The notes under the pieces: generated by a model
Database searches by the model: none
Seen by the model: only the letters and a program-made list of their open reading frames with translations
Told to the model about the DNA's origin: nothing
Made by a program: the position numbers and the translations under genes
In this document: positions 33,249 through 44,775 of the stretch, piece after piece
Position numbering within the stretch: the first letter of the stretch is position 1
Layout of the letters: every line of letters begins with the position of its first letter
Assembly: GCA_022925895.1 (NCBI GenBank)
Contig: JAKSYS010000442.1
Location: 1 to 52,299 of the forward strand
Length of the DNA: 52,299 bases
Source: Fragilaria crotonensis
Taxonomy: Eukaryota > Bacillariophyta > Fragilariophyceae > Fragilariales > Fragilariaceae
Direction of reading: 5' to 3'

Positions 33249-36200
33249 ATGTCTTACAGTCAGCGATCGCAGAGCATGTCGAAGGTCCACAGATCACCCC
33301 ATATGCCGAAGCGAGAATCTCACTCCAAGAATGAATCGGAGACGACGAACCCGAGGTACAAAGAGTTCACATTTATGGCCCCTGACGATGCTGCGAGTCT
33401 TGTCTCCCGTCTCGAGAATCCCCGTTCCTTTCTCAATGCAGCGGCCGATACTGACAGGGTTAAACTTGTTGAGAAACTCTTCCACAAAGGTGCCGCGATT
33501 GCTGGATGGCCTTTCGATTCTTACGTTGAACCAGCTGGCCGACCAGCTCTGTCATGCGGTGTTGGTTGTCGATGCTGCCCATGATTCTGATCAGAATCCT
33601 CAGCGGCTTCATCGTTGGCTCGCTTTCGTTCAGTTGGTTGCGTCCTACATAATGGCCTTCAGACCTACCGTCATCTACGATGAAGTTAGCGGGCTGCACT
33701 TTCACATGGTTCGATGGGCTGAATTCACTGCCCTCGCCTTCCTCATGGCCTTTCTCACGGTAAACGTCGATGCGCCATTCAAGGGTCTTGGCTCGCATTC
33801 ACCGAAGGTGAACTTTGTTTTCCCGTCCATGATGGCTCTGAGCACCTCCGCTGGAATGATATTCCCATTTTGCCCCAACGAATACTTATGGTGGACTGTC
33901 ATGGCCATCTCTTGGTCTCTTTTCTTTACTATCTATGTTGTAACCTTCCAAAAGGTGGTCGACTACTTGGAATTGAAAGGGGAACTCAAGGCCGGCACCG
34001 CCAAGGCCAAAGCCAACGCTCAGCAAGCCGAGCGCCTTGAAATAACCAAGTCCAGCTTCAATTTATGCCTATCCATCAGCATATCATGGACTATGTTGGC
34101 TCTTATCTTCACATTTCTTGGTGTCGTCACCAAGCTCGCCAGAAAGGATAGTTGGGTCAGTAATCCGCATCTCCTCGTCGCAGTGACGTGCGTCTTCGAA
34201 GTCATATCCAAGATCTGGTACCTCGGCGCTCTCTTCGAAGCCTACCGCAAGGTCTTTGACGAGCAGGTCAGGGGGCGTCGCAGGCTGGAAGAACTTCGCA
34301 GCTTCATGTCCGCGGTGTGGCTGTCATCGTCAGATGTCATTGTTTTCTGCTCAAAGAACGGTGGTATTGTAAACGCCAAGGTCAGCCCAGCCTTCATCAA
34401 TACACTCGGAGGTTCTGCTGAGGCCCTCGGCTTAGACGCTGATGATCCGGCATCATTGATGCTTGAGATTGACGCCAGTCAAGATATGTTTTCAGTTAGT
34501 TGCATGGACCTCGATCAAGCCATCATACAAAGCGACATTTCCAGTGTTAATACCGACAGTCTGAACACGAGGACTTACCGGATCTCCAAGGCAGAGGACA
34601 TCAACGCCCCTGAAGTCAATCTCGCACGCATGGCGAAGCTTGCTCTTGACGCTGTTACTCTGGCTCCAACGTTGCTGGACAGTAGGATCAACCCCACCAA
34701 GTTCGTCGCTGAAGCGGGCAGGAAAGGGTTCGCTGCGGCTGAAATGTCTTGCGAGGTTCACATTTCACTTTTGGAAAGCAGGTCGTGCGTCTTGACTCTG
34801 CGCGATATCTCCGAACGTCTTCATCGCTTTCAAGTGGAGAAAAAGCTCGTTGAGGAAGTTACTTCCAGAAAAAAGGATGAGGAAGCCAATCGATTCACTC
34901 GCCATGAGGTGAAGAATGCTCTCCTGGCTGCCATGGGAATCCTTGACCACTTGAGGGATCTGATGCAGCGCAGTAATGTGTTACCCAAGAGAAACACGGA
35001 GGGTTTGGTTGTCGTCTCCGAAACTGCTTCGATGTCATTCTTGGACATCGGTGGAGATGACGACAGTGTGTCTCCTCAGACCAAGGAAGTCGAAGCTACG
35101 TTCAACGAGCTTGACGCCACTCTTAAGGACGTTATGGACACTATTTTGGACGAAGCGATGGCTCGCGAGGTAAGTCATTTGATGTTTTGCATTCGGGATT
35201 GCGCCGCCCTCCGACGGGTATCTCAATAAACACTATCTGTTCCTACAGATTATTTATGGGCATTATACCCCAAGGAAGGAACGCATCAACGTCCCTGATG
35301 TTCTCGCCTCGCTTCGGAGAGGAGCATCGCGCAGATTTCCATTGGATGTGGTTCCTTCTGGTCCTTTGTTCCCTGTCCTTGACATGGATCGTCAATTGCT
35401 GCGGTACATCTACCGAAATGCGATATCGAATGCCTGCAAGTTCGGTCGAAAAGATGGCGTTGTCAATACTCGCGTCAACTACGATAGTCACTTGCAACTG
35501 CTGACGATGCAAATCATTAACTTACCTGGAGTTGGCCATGAGAAGCTCTGCAAGCTTTCTGCCGCTGAAGCGGAAAAGATCTTTGAAAAGAACACTAAAC
35601 TCAAGGCCACGCAAGAAAGCGAAACGGATGGAGCCGCGTCCAATGATGACTCGACCGGCAATGGCGCGTGGATCATGAAGAAGGTACGAATGCGCTGCCT
35701 CGGGTTCACATCCTTATTTATCCGGTGTGACGATGACTTACAATTGTTTCTTTGTATCAGTGCGCGGAGGCCATGAACGGACGGCTGGATATCAAGTTTG
35801 AGAAGACGAGAACGGTATTTTCGTTCTCATGTGCATGTTCTCCAGTGTTTATGCCAGAACGGCAAACACTGCATCAACGGCCTGTCGGCTCCGTCAACAT
35901 GTCAACCTCCGAAGAATTTGTCATTCCCGATGGCACGTGGGGCGTTGTGATTGACGACTCAAGAATCCAAAGGAAGGTTTTGGGCACATTCATGCAGCTT
36001 ATTGGAATTGATAGAGCTAGGTACGTGCGGTGATCACTAATACATGTCTTCCTCATGTTTTGAAATGATGCGACTCATATGGTGTTTCATTCCCTCTGTT
36101 GCGAAAAACTACAGGCAAGTCGTCCTTGGAGCTTCGAAGGACGAGATTCATGGCTTTGGCAAGGAGGTTCAAAGGCTGCTGAAGGAAAATCCGAATGATA

Positions 36201-36780
36201 AATTCATTTTGATCGTCGATGAGAATCTTGACATTGTGGATGGAGGAACTCGTCACGAAACGGTATCTGGTTCCATTTCGGTTCAAAACCTGCTGTCAGA
36301 ACTTGACCAAAATTCGAAGTCTCGTGTCTTGGCGTTGATTCGCAGTGCCAACGACTCGGACATGGACATTCAGGTGTACAAGAAGAGAGCTCATGGACAT
36401 TTGCGAAAGGAACCGCTCCAAAAGACTGGTAATCTCGAATTGATCAAGCCATGGTGGATCGAACGTTTTGGGGTGGAAGTCCCATGATGGATGATTCTAG
36501 TTTCAACAATTCGTTGGAATTCGGAGTGGCCGATGACGTTCGCGAATCGCTTAGCGTTATCAGCGCCCTCGCCGTCGTGGCGAGCGATGCTCGTTGGCAG
36601 GCCATTCGTGAGAAATTGCACGGCCTCAAGGGCGATTTAAAGGCAACTATGCCAATGGCCACTGTGGGCTCGATCGTTGCCGAGCTGGATCGACTCATGG
36701 GCCAAGAAAAGGTACCGCGGGATTTCAGCAACAAGTGGCTCCGTCTCGAAAGTGAGATAGAGTGCATTCTTGCCGTGTGA
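33249..36780 (+). CDS. Rhodopsin-like hybrid histidine kinase, copy 2 (rhodopsin-PAS-HK-REC-HPt)
   Basis: Tandem paralogue of the gene at 28081, with the same domain order and intron positions. Start at 33249 (M-S-Y-S-Q-R). The region for the extra N-terminal helix and helix A (about 33500-33620) has suffered deletion and a frame change, so those helices are missing or garbled. Helices B-G are intact: helix C R-W-A-E-F (33712-33726; the Trp after Glu is Phe here), W-W, and helix G E-V-I-S-K with the lysine codon at 34210. H-box His is at 34903, receiver Asp at 36218, HPt His in L-H-G-L-K-G at 36619. Introns lie at about 35170-35248, 35683-35759 and 36021-36114. Another single-base slip sits at a GGGG run near 36472. 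From helix B onward it is better preserved than copy 1. Confidence 0.82.
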
Positions 36781-37160
36781 AAGTATTTGGGTAAGTAAAG
36801 TACAATTCTGTTACATGATAAATAGTTATGAACCATTGAAAGCTGTCAATATCTCGTGATAGTCCTAAACCCACCCGGGCTGTAGCTTGCCTCAGAATAG
36901 GAAATGCATTCTCCAGCTCGGTAAACGCACCAGGGACCGCATCTTGAGGATGATAGGTTGGGATAGAATTCTATGCATGGACTCAGATCGAGGAACAATT
37001 CACTGAGTCATGTGAAAAGGCTGAACAATATTAAATTTGATTAAGGGCTGCTGTGTGTTTAAGCCTATGATCTCCCTATTCTATATGCATTCAAAATATA
37101 TTTTCTTCAATAAAAAGTATGCACCGAGATCCGAATCTGGTTTGGGTTTCTCGCTCATTC
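36781..37160. other. Intergenic between convergent genes
   Basis: 380 bp between the plus-strand kinase and the minus-strand Cys-rich gene. It must hold both 3' ends; nothing else seen. Confidence 0.6.
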
Positions 37161-38319
37161 CTACTGTCCACTCTCCACCACTCCTTCGTCCTCCTCCTCC
37201 TCATAGTTGACCTCTTCGGCAATCTCAGAAGTCTCGTCTTCATAGGAAACTCTACCTTCAGAAATTTCAGGAGCCTCCTCGTCGTAGGCAGCTTCAGCAC
37301 CATAAATATCAGGAGCCTCCTCTTCAAAAATTTCTTCGGCGTCGTCATCCTCATCAGCGGGATCTCCAGTTTCTTCGTTGGTATCTCCAGTTGTCTCTCC
37401 AGTTTCGTCCTCTTCTCCAAAATCATAACCGTCTTCGCTACTAATGGCGAGACCAGGTTCACCTCCCATCATGCTCATTGGACTGGAGATTCCCATCTGA
37501 CCCATCTGATCCACGATATAGTCAAGAACCGACTTTTGAAGTATCCGTCACACACACGTCAATCATGCCAAAGAGGTTGGCAATGACACATGGGTTACCC
37601 TGAGCATCCATTGTTTCGGAGCAGACTCCAGCGGATGTTGTAAAATCGTAGTCATCTCCTATAGTGCCATCGGTCATGCAGTGCATGTCCGCAATAGCAC
37701 CAACCTCCTTTGGCGCTTCTGGAGAGCAGTCCACGACGGAGGACAGCATGTCCGTGGCAGCATCAAGTTCCTTGGCTTCACTCACAAAGGCTTCCGAGAA
37801 GCATGATGCAAAGTAGGGTTCGTTGACGGTGACACACCAGTTACAGGCCGTTCCATCGGCGGTTACGGATGGTCGAGACATGCGTCGGAAGTGTCACCCT
37901 TGGTGACGCAGGACTTGAGTCGTCGAAAAGGTTTCGTCTTCGTCCGAAAGGGTCTTGATGCCGCAATGAAGGTGAGGAATTTCAGCAGAATTGACGATAT
38001 CGGCAATATCGCTTCCAACACATCCTCCAAAATCACCACCCATAGCACACCAGACACAGTTCAAGCCGTTAGAGTCGACGGCTGCAGAACAGGAGTCGAA
38101 ATCCGTCGCCATGGACAGCACACAAGACATGTCTGGAGAATCCATACCACTTCCAAATGGCGAGATATTGCTTGTGGTGGTGCTGCTGCTGGACATTCCA
38201 GCGATAGAATTGCTAAGGAAGATGGGGGCATTGGATTCCAGGTATCGACGAATGGAAGTACGAGCGGAAGCCGACGCTAGGAGGAGCGGCAAGAGGAGAG
38301 AAAGGCGATGCATCATCAT
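37161..38319 (-). CDS. Secreted Cys-rich protein with acidic tail (frame-broken)
   Basis: Starts at 38319 with a clear signal peptide (M-M-M-H-R-L-S-L-L-L-P-L-L-L-A-S-A-S-A). The mature part has repeated modules with a C-x-W-C core: M-S-C-V-L-S-M ... N-C-V-W-C-A-M-G-G near 38040, and A-C-N-W-C-V-T-V near 37840, each with further Cys 8-30 residues away. The last 110 residues are strongly acidic (Glu/Asp/Gly/Thr with A-P-D-I/A-P-E-I repeats). Three frames must be joined, with slips near 37925, 37880 and 37520; unrecognised introns or sequence errors are both possible. Similar C-x-W-C secreted proteins occur in diatoms as uncharacterised families. Function unknown; extracellular or cell-wall location is likely. 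Confidence 0.6.
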
Positions 38320-39383
38320 GGCGTATCAAGTGTCAGAAATAAGAACAACGAAACAGGTTGTGAACGTGTGCGTAGCATCCGCACGAGGAATGTAGTACTA
38401 CTAGTACCTGGTACTTGAATCGATCGCAAATTTAGACTACTATCAACTCAAGTCGTGTTCTCACTTCGCACTGTCACATCGTACGGACGACGTAGTACAA
38501 CTAACTTCGTACACTTTGCAAATGTAGCGCTGAAAGCCGGAATATCGTTGTGGACCTGTACCACGCCGAGTAGAATTTAACACAAGCACGTCTCGATCTT
38601 GTCGACCGAACGGCTTTCTGCGCGAAATAAAGATGTCCGCATGCCTTGGTACTGTACCTGGTATATCCGAAATCGAGTCACGCTCCTCTCTAGTTGTAGT
38701 AGACCTTGTACAAATGCATATGGAAGCACAGAATCGACACGATTGTGCGGCTTGGACATGACTTTGAATTCCGAAGTGTCCGGCAGAGAAAGACAGTACC
38801 AGGTAAGACGTACTAGTATGTATGAGCATTACGTCCCCACTACATCATTGTACCAGGTATGGTACTAAAAAAAATGCGGTGATAGATACGTCTCTATCCT
38901 ACGTCGTATTGTCGTATAGCCATTATATAGGCTAAAGAGAGATGTACGGTTGGCTGCGTAATAATCATGTTTGTTTAGTTCTCGTGCTTTCATCCGCGAC
39001 AGATCAAATTCTGTTCTCTCGTCCAGGATGTCCGCACCACAGACAGGCGAGGACCTCTCGACTCCCGCCTCCCGCCTCCCGCCGGGCCTCTTTATTTTCA
39101 GGTAAATCCGAATATAACGAAAACAGCTAAATTCGGAAGTAGTTGTTTCTCGCCTTTAAGTATCTTAAAATGCTATGTTCTTTCTTTCCGTTAATGAACT
39201 TATAATTATGTATACAGACCCTCCAAGGTTTTGGATTGTTTGCAATGTAGAATTGCTTCAAGGAGAGTCTGTTAATGACTTGAGTGTGGATCCTTGGTCC
39301 AGTTGGTGAGGACAAGTCAGATTCCACTGAGCTTGTCCCCGGCATCACAGAAGCAAGGCCCCCACAAAATTCTTTCAGGATAA
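38320..39383. other. Intergenic, GTAC-containing
   Basis: No gene supported. GTAC and GGTAC words cluster at 38395-38415, 38650-38665 and 38795-38870. A CTCCCGCCTCCCGCC repeat lies near 39060-39080. Confidence 0.5.
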
Positions 39384-42247
39384 TCAAAATCCTTTCCCCA
39401 ATGGGCTCCAGCTAGTAGTATCTTTGAAGGGCTGGACTTTACTTGCTGAGTGATTTGCATCCAATCGTAGCTTCATTCCTTCATCTTCCTCAGAAACCTT
39501 TTCAAGGAGGCAATTCCTTTGCTGTTGCAATATTGCTGAGAATGGACGTGGTAACATAGAACACAGATCAACGGGTACTAGAATAGGGGATCTCATTGAC
39601 CACCCGCCCAGCAGAAGCATCATCATCCTCAACTAGTAGCTACACATTGCTCAGCCACAATCTTTGACACACCATCAACAACGGTGAGGGCAAACGTTGA
39701 CACAGCTTTTAGAACACCAAGGTATGGACTGCCAGTTGCAATACCACCGTCCTCCTTCAGTTTATCAAGCTCTGTCTGTACCATCATTCCAGCCTTCTCT
39801 ATGGCCTCAGCTGTCTTGATGCGAGTAACATAGTAGGAGTTATAAAAAGAACTCGCTAACAAGTGCTTGTTCTTCTACTGTTGGTGGAAAGACGAGCATG
39901 ACCTTCAGCAGCCATGGGCCCTTCAACATTGGTCCGCGCTTGATTATCATAAAGACGAAGTCTGGACAGTTGCAATTTTTGCTCACACTCAAGAGTATTC
40001 ATACCTTGAATTTTACAAACGTTGTTTCAACACGTTGCACCAGTGGGTAAATAATGATGGCAACAACAATCCACCAATCAATGGATGGGTGCATGCAGCA
40101 GGTTTTTTCATTGAAGTGCTGGAGCAATCGCAATCACTCGTCAATTAACCACTTCAATAGCTTCCCCATCGAGAGTCACTGTGTTGACACAAACACAGGA
40201 CACGACGGTGATTTCATGTCACCAATCAAGTTCTGCTTCTTGTTGCACAATCTATTGAATGCTCGCTTCATTACAAGATCAAGTTGGTGTGCCCCACACC
40301 AGATTCAAAACACTCGTGAATGGCATTCATTTGACAAACGAGTGCATGTACCTGATGAAAACCGTCGTGGTTGACGCACCATCTGTTGCAATCCCAACAA
40401 GCTGATGCCTCCAATTGGACGAGGACATCAAAACAGAAACCACTAGATTGGCCTGATACTCACTAGCAGCAGTGTGTGCTCACGCATAGGGATAGCCAAT
40501 AAGTGCAGATTCTGAATGTCACCTTTGAATCAACATTGCATACGGATGTCAAGGTACAACAATCCTGCAATGTTCCCAGCATCAAGCCCAATGGAGAACG
40601 CCCATACCTTCTAGAACAGCTCCTTTAGATACTGAAGATTGATAGCACACACAATACGACAAAGCTGCGCAACTTTGCCATCGGAGACTGACTTTTTGAT
40701 GTTGTTGAAGCACATTGTCATCAAAACGCCTATAGCCAGCCTTGTATACTGATGGGAATCTCAACATATTTCTCATACCTGCCAACAGCACAGATTTTAG
40801 CCCTTTTTGATTGTCTTTGATTGTTGGTGCGCTCCACAGCAAGATTGCAGGTATGCCAAAAAACTTACAATTGTCATTGAAAGTCAGGTAACAATTTCAC
40901 CAATTGTGAGGACGACATCAACCTGTTCTGCTCTGAGTGCCATGATGTTGTTTCCTAACATGAACAGCAGAGGCAGAGCATCATGGTAGAGCATGATGTG
41001 TTCATTGCAGACAGCATGTAGTAGTAGTACAGCATGTACTACACTAGGTGCTCATCAAGCAAAGTGACAACATGTTGTCTGCTGCTGGAGTAGCGCGTGT
41101 CCTGCATCATCCCAGAGCGAGCAAAACAAGGGTCAGATCACAACAACATCTTGAGGGAGATGCTGTAAAGGATAACTTCACTTTCACCAGCACATGCATG
41201 GCTTTGTTGCGCACCATGTTGTTCAACCGTGTGGTCTAGCTACTAGTAGCAAAAAATAATGTGAAAAAGATTCACATTATGGGGGCTTGATTTAGTGATC
41301 TTTCTGGCTGAACCAGAAACCCATGGACCATCCTCATCAATGAATTTTTCTTGTTGTTAATATAATTTCTGGGAGGTTGGTGAAGGTCTCAACAAACAAG
41401 TCATTATCCAACCTTGAGCAACCATGTCATGGCAAGCTTTTGCCATCATGCTAGCTTCTTCACACCCAAGCAAGTTACAAGAAGGGTCACCACACATTGT
41501 TGGGTCTGCTGGTGTTGGTACAATCACATTCCTGTTATTGTCAAACACAACAGGCAGGACCACAACACTCTGCGACCCAATTCTGTTCCTCTTTGTGTAC
41601 GGATTGTAACTCAATACCGCAGGATCATTCAAAATTTATTTTAAGGGTCATCATACCTGCATTTGTTGCATGGATAGCATCAAAGGTTTGAGTTGCAATT
41701 TTGATGACGTTGTTGCTCAGTTGCTTGTGATGGACTGTGGTCTCACCAGCAGCAGCCTAAAATGATCTCTTGAATTCTGTTGAGCTCACTTGATAGAAGA
41801 ACCACGTAGTCTTTAGTTGGCCACAATGAATGTCTGGGACCAAAGCATCCGCAACAACCACCTTGCTTGTGCACAAACCCTCATTTCACGGTACGCACTG
41901 CCATTGAGACAGTGATACTTGACAACAGCCAGAGGTCATTACACCTCTCCCATCCACCTATGTTGCAATAGCATTGCAATCATAACCATCATCTTGCTGC
42001 TCCTTGACTCAATTGGGAAAGATATCAATGAGCTGTGAATGATGCGATGTCATGGTCAAGAATTCCCGAAATAACCGAAAATTTCAGCCCCAGAATTTTT
42101 TATGACACAATTCTTACAAACACCATTGAGCAATCCCATATTTAAGCCATGCTGCAACCTGTTTCTGTTCCAAGGAGACTGGCGAGGTTGGAAATCCAAC
42201 TGACATTGTCCTAGGTAAGGAGAAGCAAATTGGAGGTTGGCAAACAC
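39384..42247 (-). pseudogene. Decayed element-derived coding sequence, minus strand
   Basis: A series of short minus-strand frames in succession reads as protein without a complete gene: about 41980-41357 (including V-V-V-L-P-V-V-F-D-N-N-R-N-V-I-V-P and T-M-C-G-D-P-S-C-N-L-L-G-C-E-E), 40842-40582, 39862-39629 and 39632-39384. Stops and frame changes interrupt it every 60-90 codons. The C-G-D-P-S-C-N-L-L-G-C stretch is a tidy Cys motif. I do not recognise the family, and transposon origin is inferred only from its decayed state and setting. Confidence 0.4.
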
Positions 42248-42624
42248 GGGGTAAATAAACCCCGTCAGCCTACGTAAAAGAAATCATAGCAGTATTGGTA
42301 AGTACGTGGCACTAATACGCCACTGTACAGTACACAGTACACTCTACCGAAGGAGTACATCAGTTGTTACTACTGGTACATAGGGTATACTGGACTACGG
42401 GTAGCTCTACTACTAGGAGTACGAAAACGTTACCACTCAATTTAGTACTCCAGTACTACTCTAGAGTGGAGTTTTCACTCTATCATATCCTACTAATGTT
42501 GTTCTTGTTGTTGCTTCTGTATGAATTACTAAATAACAACGCTACGTGAGAGAGGGAGAGCGAGAGGAGCCAGATATCTATTTCATTTCCATTGGTCAAG
42601 TAAGATCGATTTTGCTTCATTTTT
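42248..42624. other. Intergenic, GTAC-rich, downstream of aldolase
   Basis: GTAC and AGTACT words from 42300 to 42460. No gene. Holds the 3' end of the aldolase transcript. Confidence 0.6.
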
Positions 42625-43827
42625 TTAGTTGAGAACATTGACACAGTTCAAGTCCTCTGCTGCCTGGACCAAACGTGCGGCCATGGCCTCTTCACCCGCA
42701 CGAAGGGCCATGCGAGGGTCGTAGTACTTCTTGTTAGGCTTCTCTGGACCATCGGGGTTGCCGATCTGGCCCTGGAGGTAGTCGTGGTACTTGGCTTCAT
42801 AAGCGCGAATGCCGTCCCAGAATGCCCACTGGGTGTCGGTATCAATGTTCATCTTGACGACACCGGCCTCGATGGCGTACTGAATATCTTCTCTGGAGGA
42901 ACCCGATCCACCGTGGAAGACGAAGAGCATGGGCTTGGTGTCGTCGGTGCCGAGCTTCTCTTGGATGTACTTCTGGGTGTTGTGGAGGATTTCTGGCTTC
43001 AATTCCACGTTACCAGGGGCGTAAACTCCGTGGACATTTCCGAAAGACGCAGCGCAAGTAAATGCGGCGTTTGGAACCTGGGAAAGCTGCTCGTAGGAGT
43101 ACCAGACTTCCTCGGGTTGGGTGTAGAGACGGGATGAGTCAACATCGGAGTTGTCGACACCATCTTCCTCACCTCCGGTGACACCGAGTTCGAACTCGAG
43201 GAGGCAATCAATCTTGGCCATGCGCTCAAGGTACTTCTTGCAGATGGCAATGTTCTCTTCGAGTGGTTCCTCGGACAAGTCAAGCATGTGGGAGGAGAAA
43301 AGAGGCTCACCGAATTGTGCGAAGTGTTCCTCGTTGGCTTCAATGAGGCCATCGAACCATTGCAACCAAGACTTTTGGCAGTGATCAGTGTGGAGGATCA
43401 CAGGAACGCCGTAAAGGGCAGCAACCTCACGGACGTGCTTGGCTCCAGCGATGCACCCAGCAATGGAAGCAACATCATCAGTGTTGTCGACAGTCTTACC
43501 GGCGATGAACTGTCCACCTCCCTTGGAGAAGGTGACCATGATTGGTCCACCGTACTTGGCAGCGGCCTCCATACAGGCATTGATGGAGTTGGTTCCAACA
43601 ATGTTGACTCCAGGGATGGCGAACTTCTCCTTCTTGGCGTGTTGAAGGAGATCGACAAGTGCCTTTCCAGTCACAACACCAGGCTTAACCGATGCTGGGA
43701 GCTTGGTAAAGGTAACTTCCTTGACGGCGCTCATGTCAAGAGCCGTGGTGCGAACACCGTTGATGCTAGCACCTGGGGCGAACGCACCAGTTGAAGCGAT
43801 GAGAAGAGCGGCGATGCAGAACTTCAT
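42625..43827 (-). CDS. FBA: Class II fructose-1,6-bisphosphate aldolase, plastid-targeted
   Basis: 400 residues from the ATG at 43827, uninterrupted. It cleaves fructose-1,6-bisphosphate, or condenses DHAP and glyceraldehyde-3-phosphate, in the plastid Calvin cycle/glycolysis. The N-terminus is a signal peptide ending in T-G-A-F-A-P-G, the ASAFAP-type motif that directs proteins into complex plastids (Phe right after the cleavage site). Class II markers: H-T-D-H-C at residues 146-150 (zinc and catalytic region), G-N-V-H-G-V-Y, F-H-G-G-S-G-S-S and N-I-D-T-D-T-Q. A longer frame open upstream to 43956 lacks targeting sense, so I chose 43827. Codon use is more biased than in neighbours, fitting high expression. 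Confidence 0.96.
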   Translation of the reverse strand: MKFCIAALLIASTGAFAPGASINGVRTTALDMSAVKEVTFTKLPASVKPGVVTGKALVDLLQHAKKEKFAIPGVNIVGTNSINACMEAAAKYGGPIMVTFSKGGGQFIAGKTVDNTDDVASIAGCIAGAKHVREVAALYGVPVILHTDHCQKSWLQWFDGLIEANEEHFAQFGEPLFSSHMLDLSEEPLEENIAICKKYLERMAKIDCLLEFELGVTGGEEDGVDNSDVDSSRLYTQPEEVWYSYEQLSQVPNAAFTCAASFGNVHGVYAPGNVELKPEILHNTQKYIQEKLGTDDTKPMLFVFHGGSGSSREDIQYAIEAGVVKMNIDTDTQWAFWDGIRAYEAKYHDYLQGQIGNPDGPEKPNKKYYDPRMALRAGEEAMAARLVQAAEDLNCVNVLN

Positions 43828-44775
43828 GGTGTAAGTTACAAGACAGTTTAACAAATGCGATGAAATTATGGATGGTGTTGTCGCCACAGATCGTGCGCAA
43901 GTGACATACTCGAGTACGTTGTTTTTCACCAAGATCTGGAATCTGCGGAACCCCATTGTCGTACGTCACCCTCGACCCTCGTATGTATTGAACACGCCTG
44001 AGTACGTTCACGTACGAGTCTTGCGGCTATGCCCTAGTTTGTCGTGTATCGTAGAGATTCTTAAAATTTGAATGCCAGGTGCCAGGTGCAACAGTGCTGG
44101 AGAATGAGCAGTAGATCGCAGACTCGCAATAAGCAGTACAAGTACATACGTACTCGAGTACAAGGTGAAAAAGAAGCATGCCAGTATTACTTGTACTAGT
44201 ACTGGTGTAGGACAGAAACACAGTGCGCCGATTCACCGGATACACCGCTCCGTACTCGGTACTGAATGTGATACTGTAGTACAGTTTAGTACTCCGAGTA
44301 GTGCGAAATACTGTAAGTACGAGTACAGTGTACTACCGGTAGTACCTCGTACCTTGCGTCGCGATTTGGTCGGAGACAATCTGACCGTACAGCGGTCGGA
44401 CCACACTGTCAGGGTTGAGGTTCCTGTATTTGGCAAAGTGCGGGGCACGGAACGTTCCTTCCAAGTACACAGAAACCCATACAAAGATCAAGCGAAGAAC
44501 ACGTTGCACTGCTACGCCATTCTTGAGCCATTATGGCATCATTGCCCGTTACTCGTCAGCCGGCAGTTGGGCGTGACGTAGGCTGGGTAGGATCGTACTG
44601 GGAACATCGACGGAAAAGAACAGCGTCACCCAGTTTGCGAACAAGCCCTGCCAGTGGCAGGCCATCTGGACAACGGGATTCGCTGGCCTTCGAACACGCA
44701 GTGCAAGTCGCAAACATATTGAACATATATTGAACATTTTGTACACACACATCTTAAAATTACGAATCTTCAACC
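43828..44775. promoter_or_regulatory. Divergent intergenic region between two plastid-protein genes
   Basis: 950 bp separating the divergently transcribed aldolase (minus) and the small plastid protein (plus). Contains a dense GTAC tract (about 44140-44350, for example GTACTACCGGTAGTACC). No recognised promoter motif can be asserted. It must contain both promoters. Confidence 0.5.
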
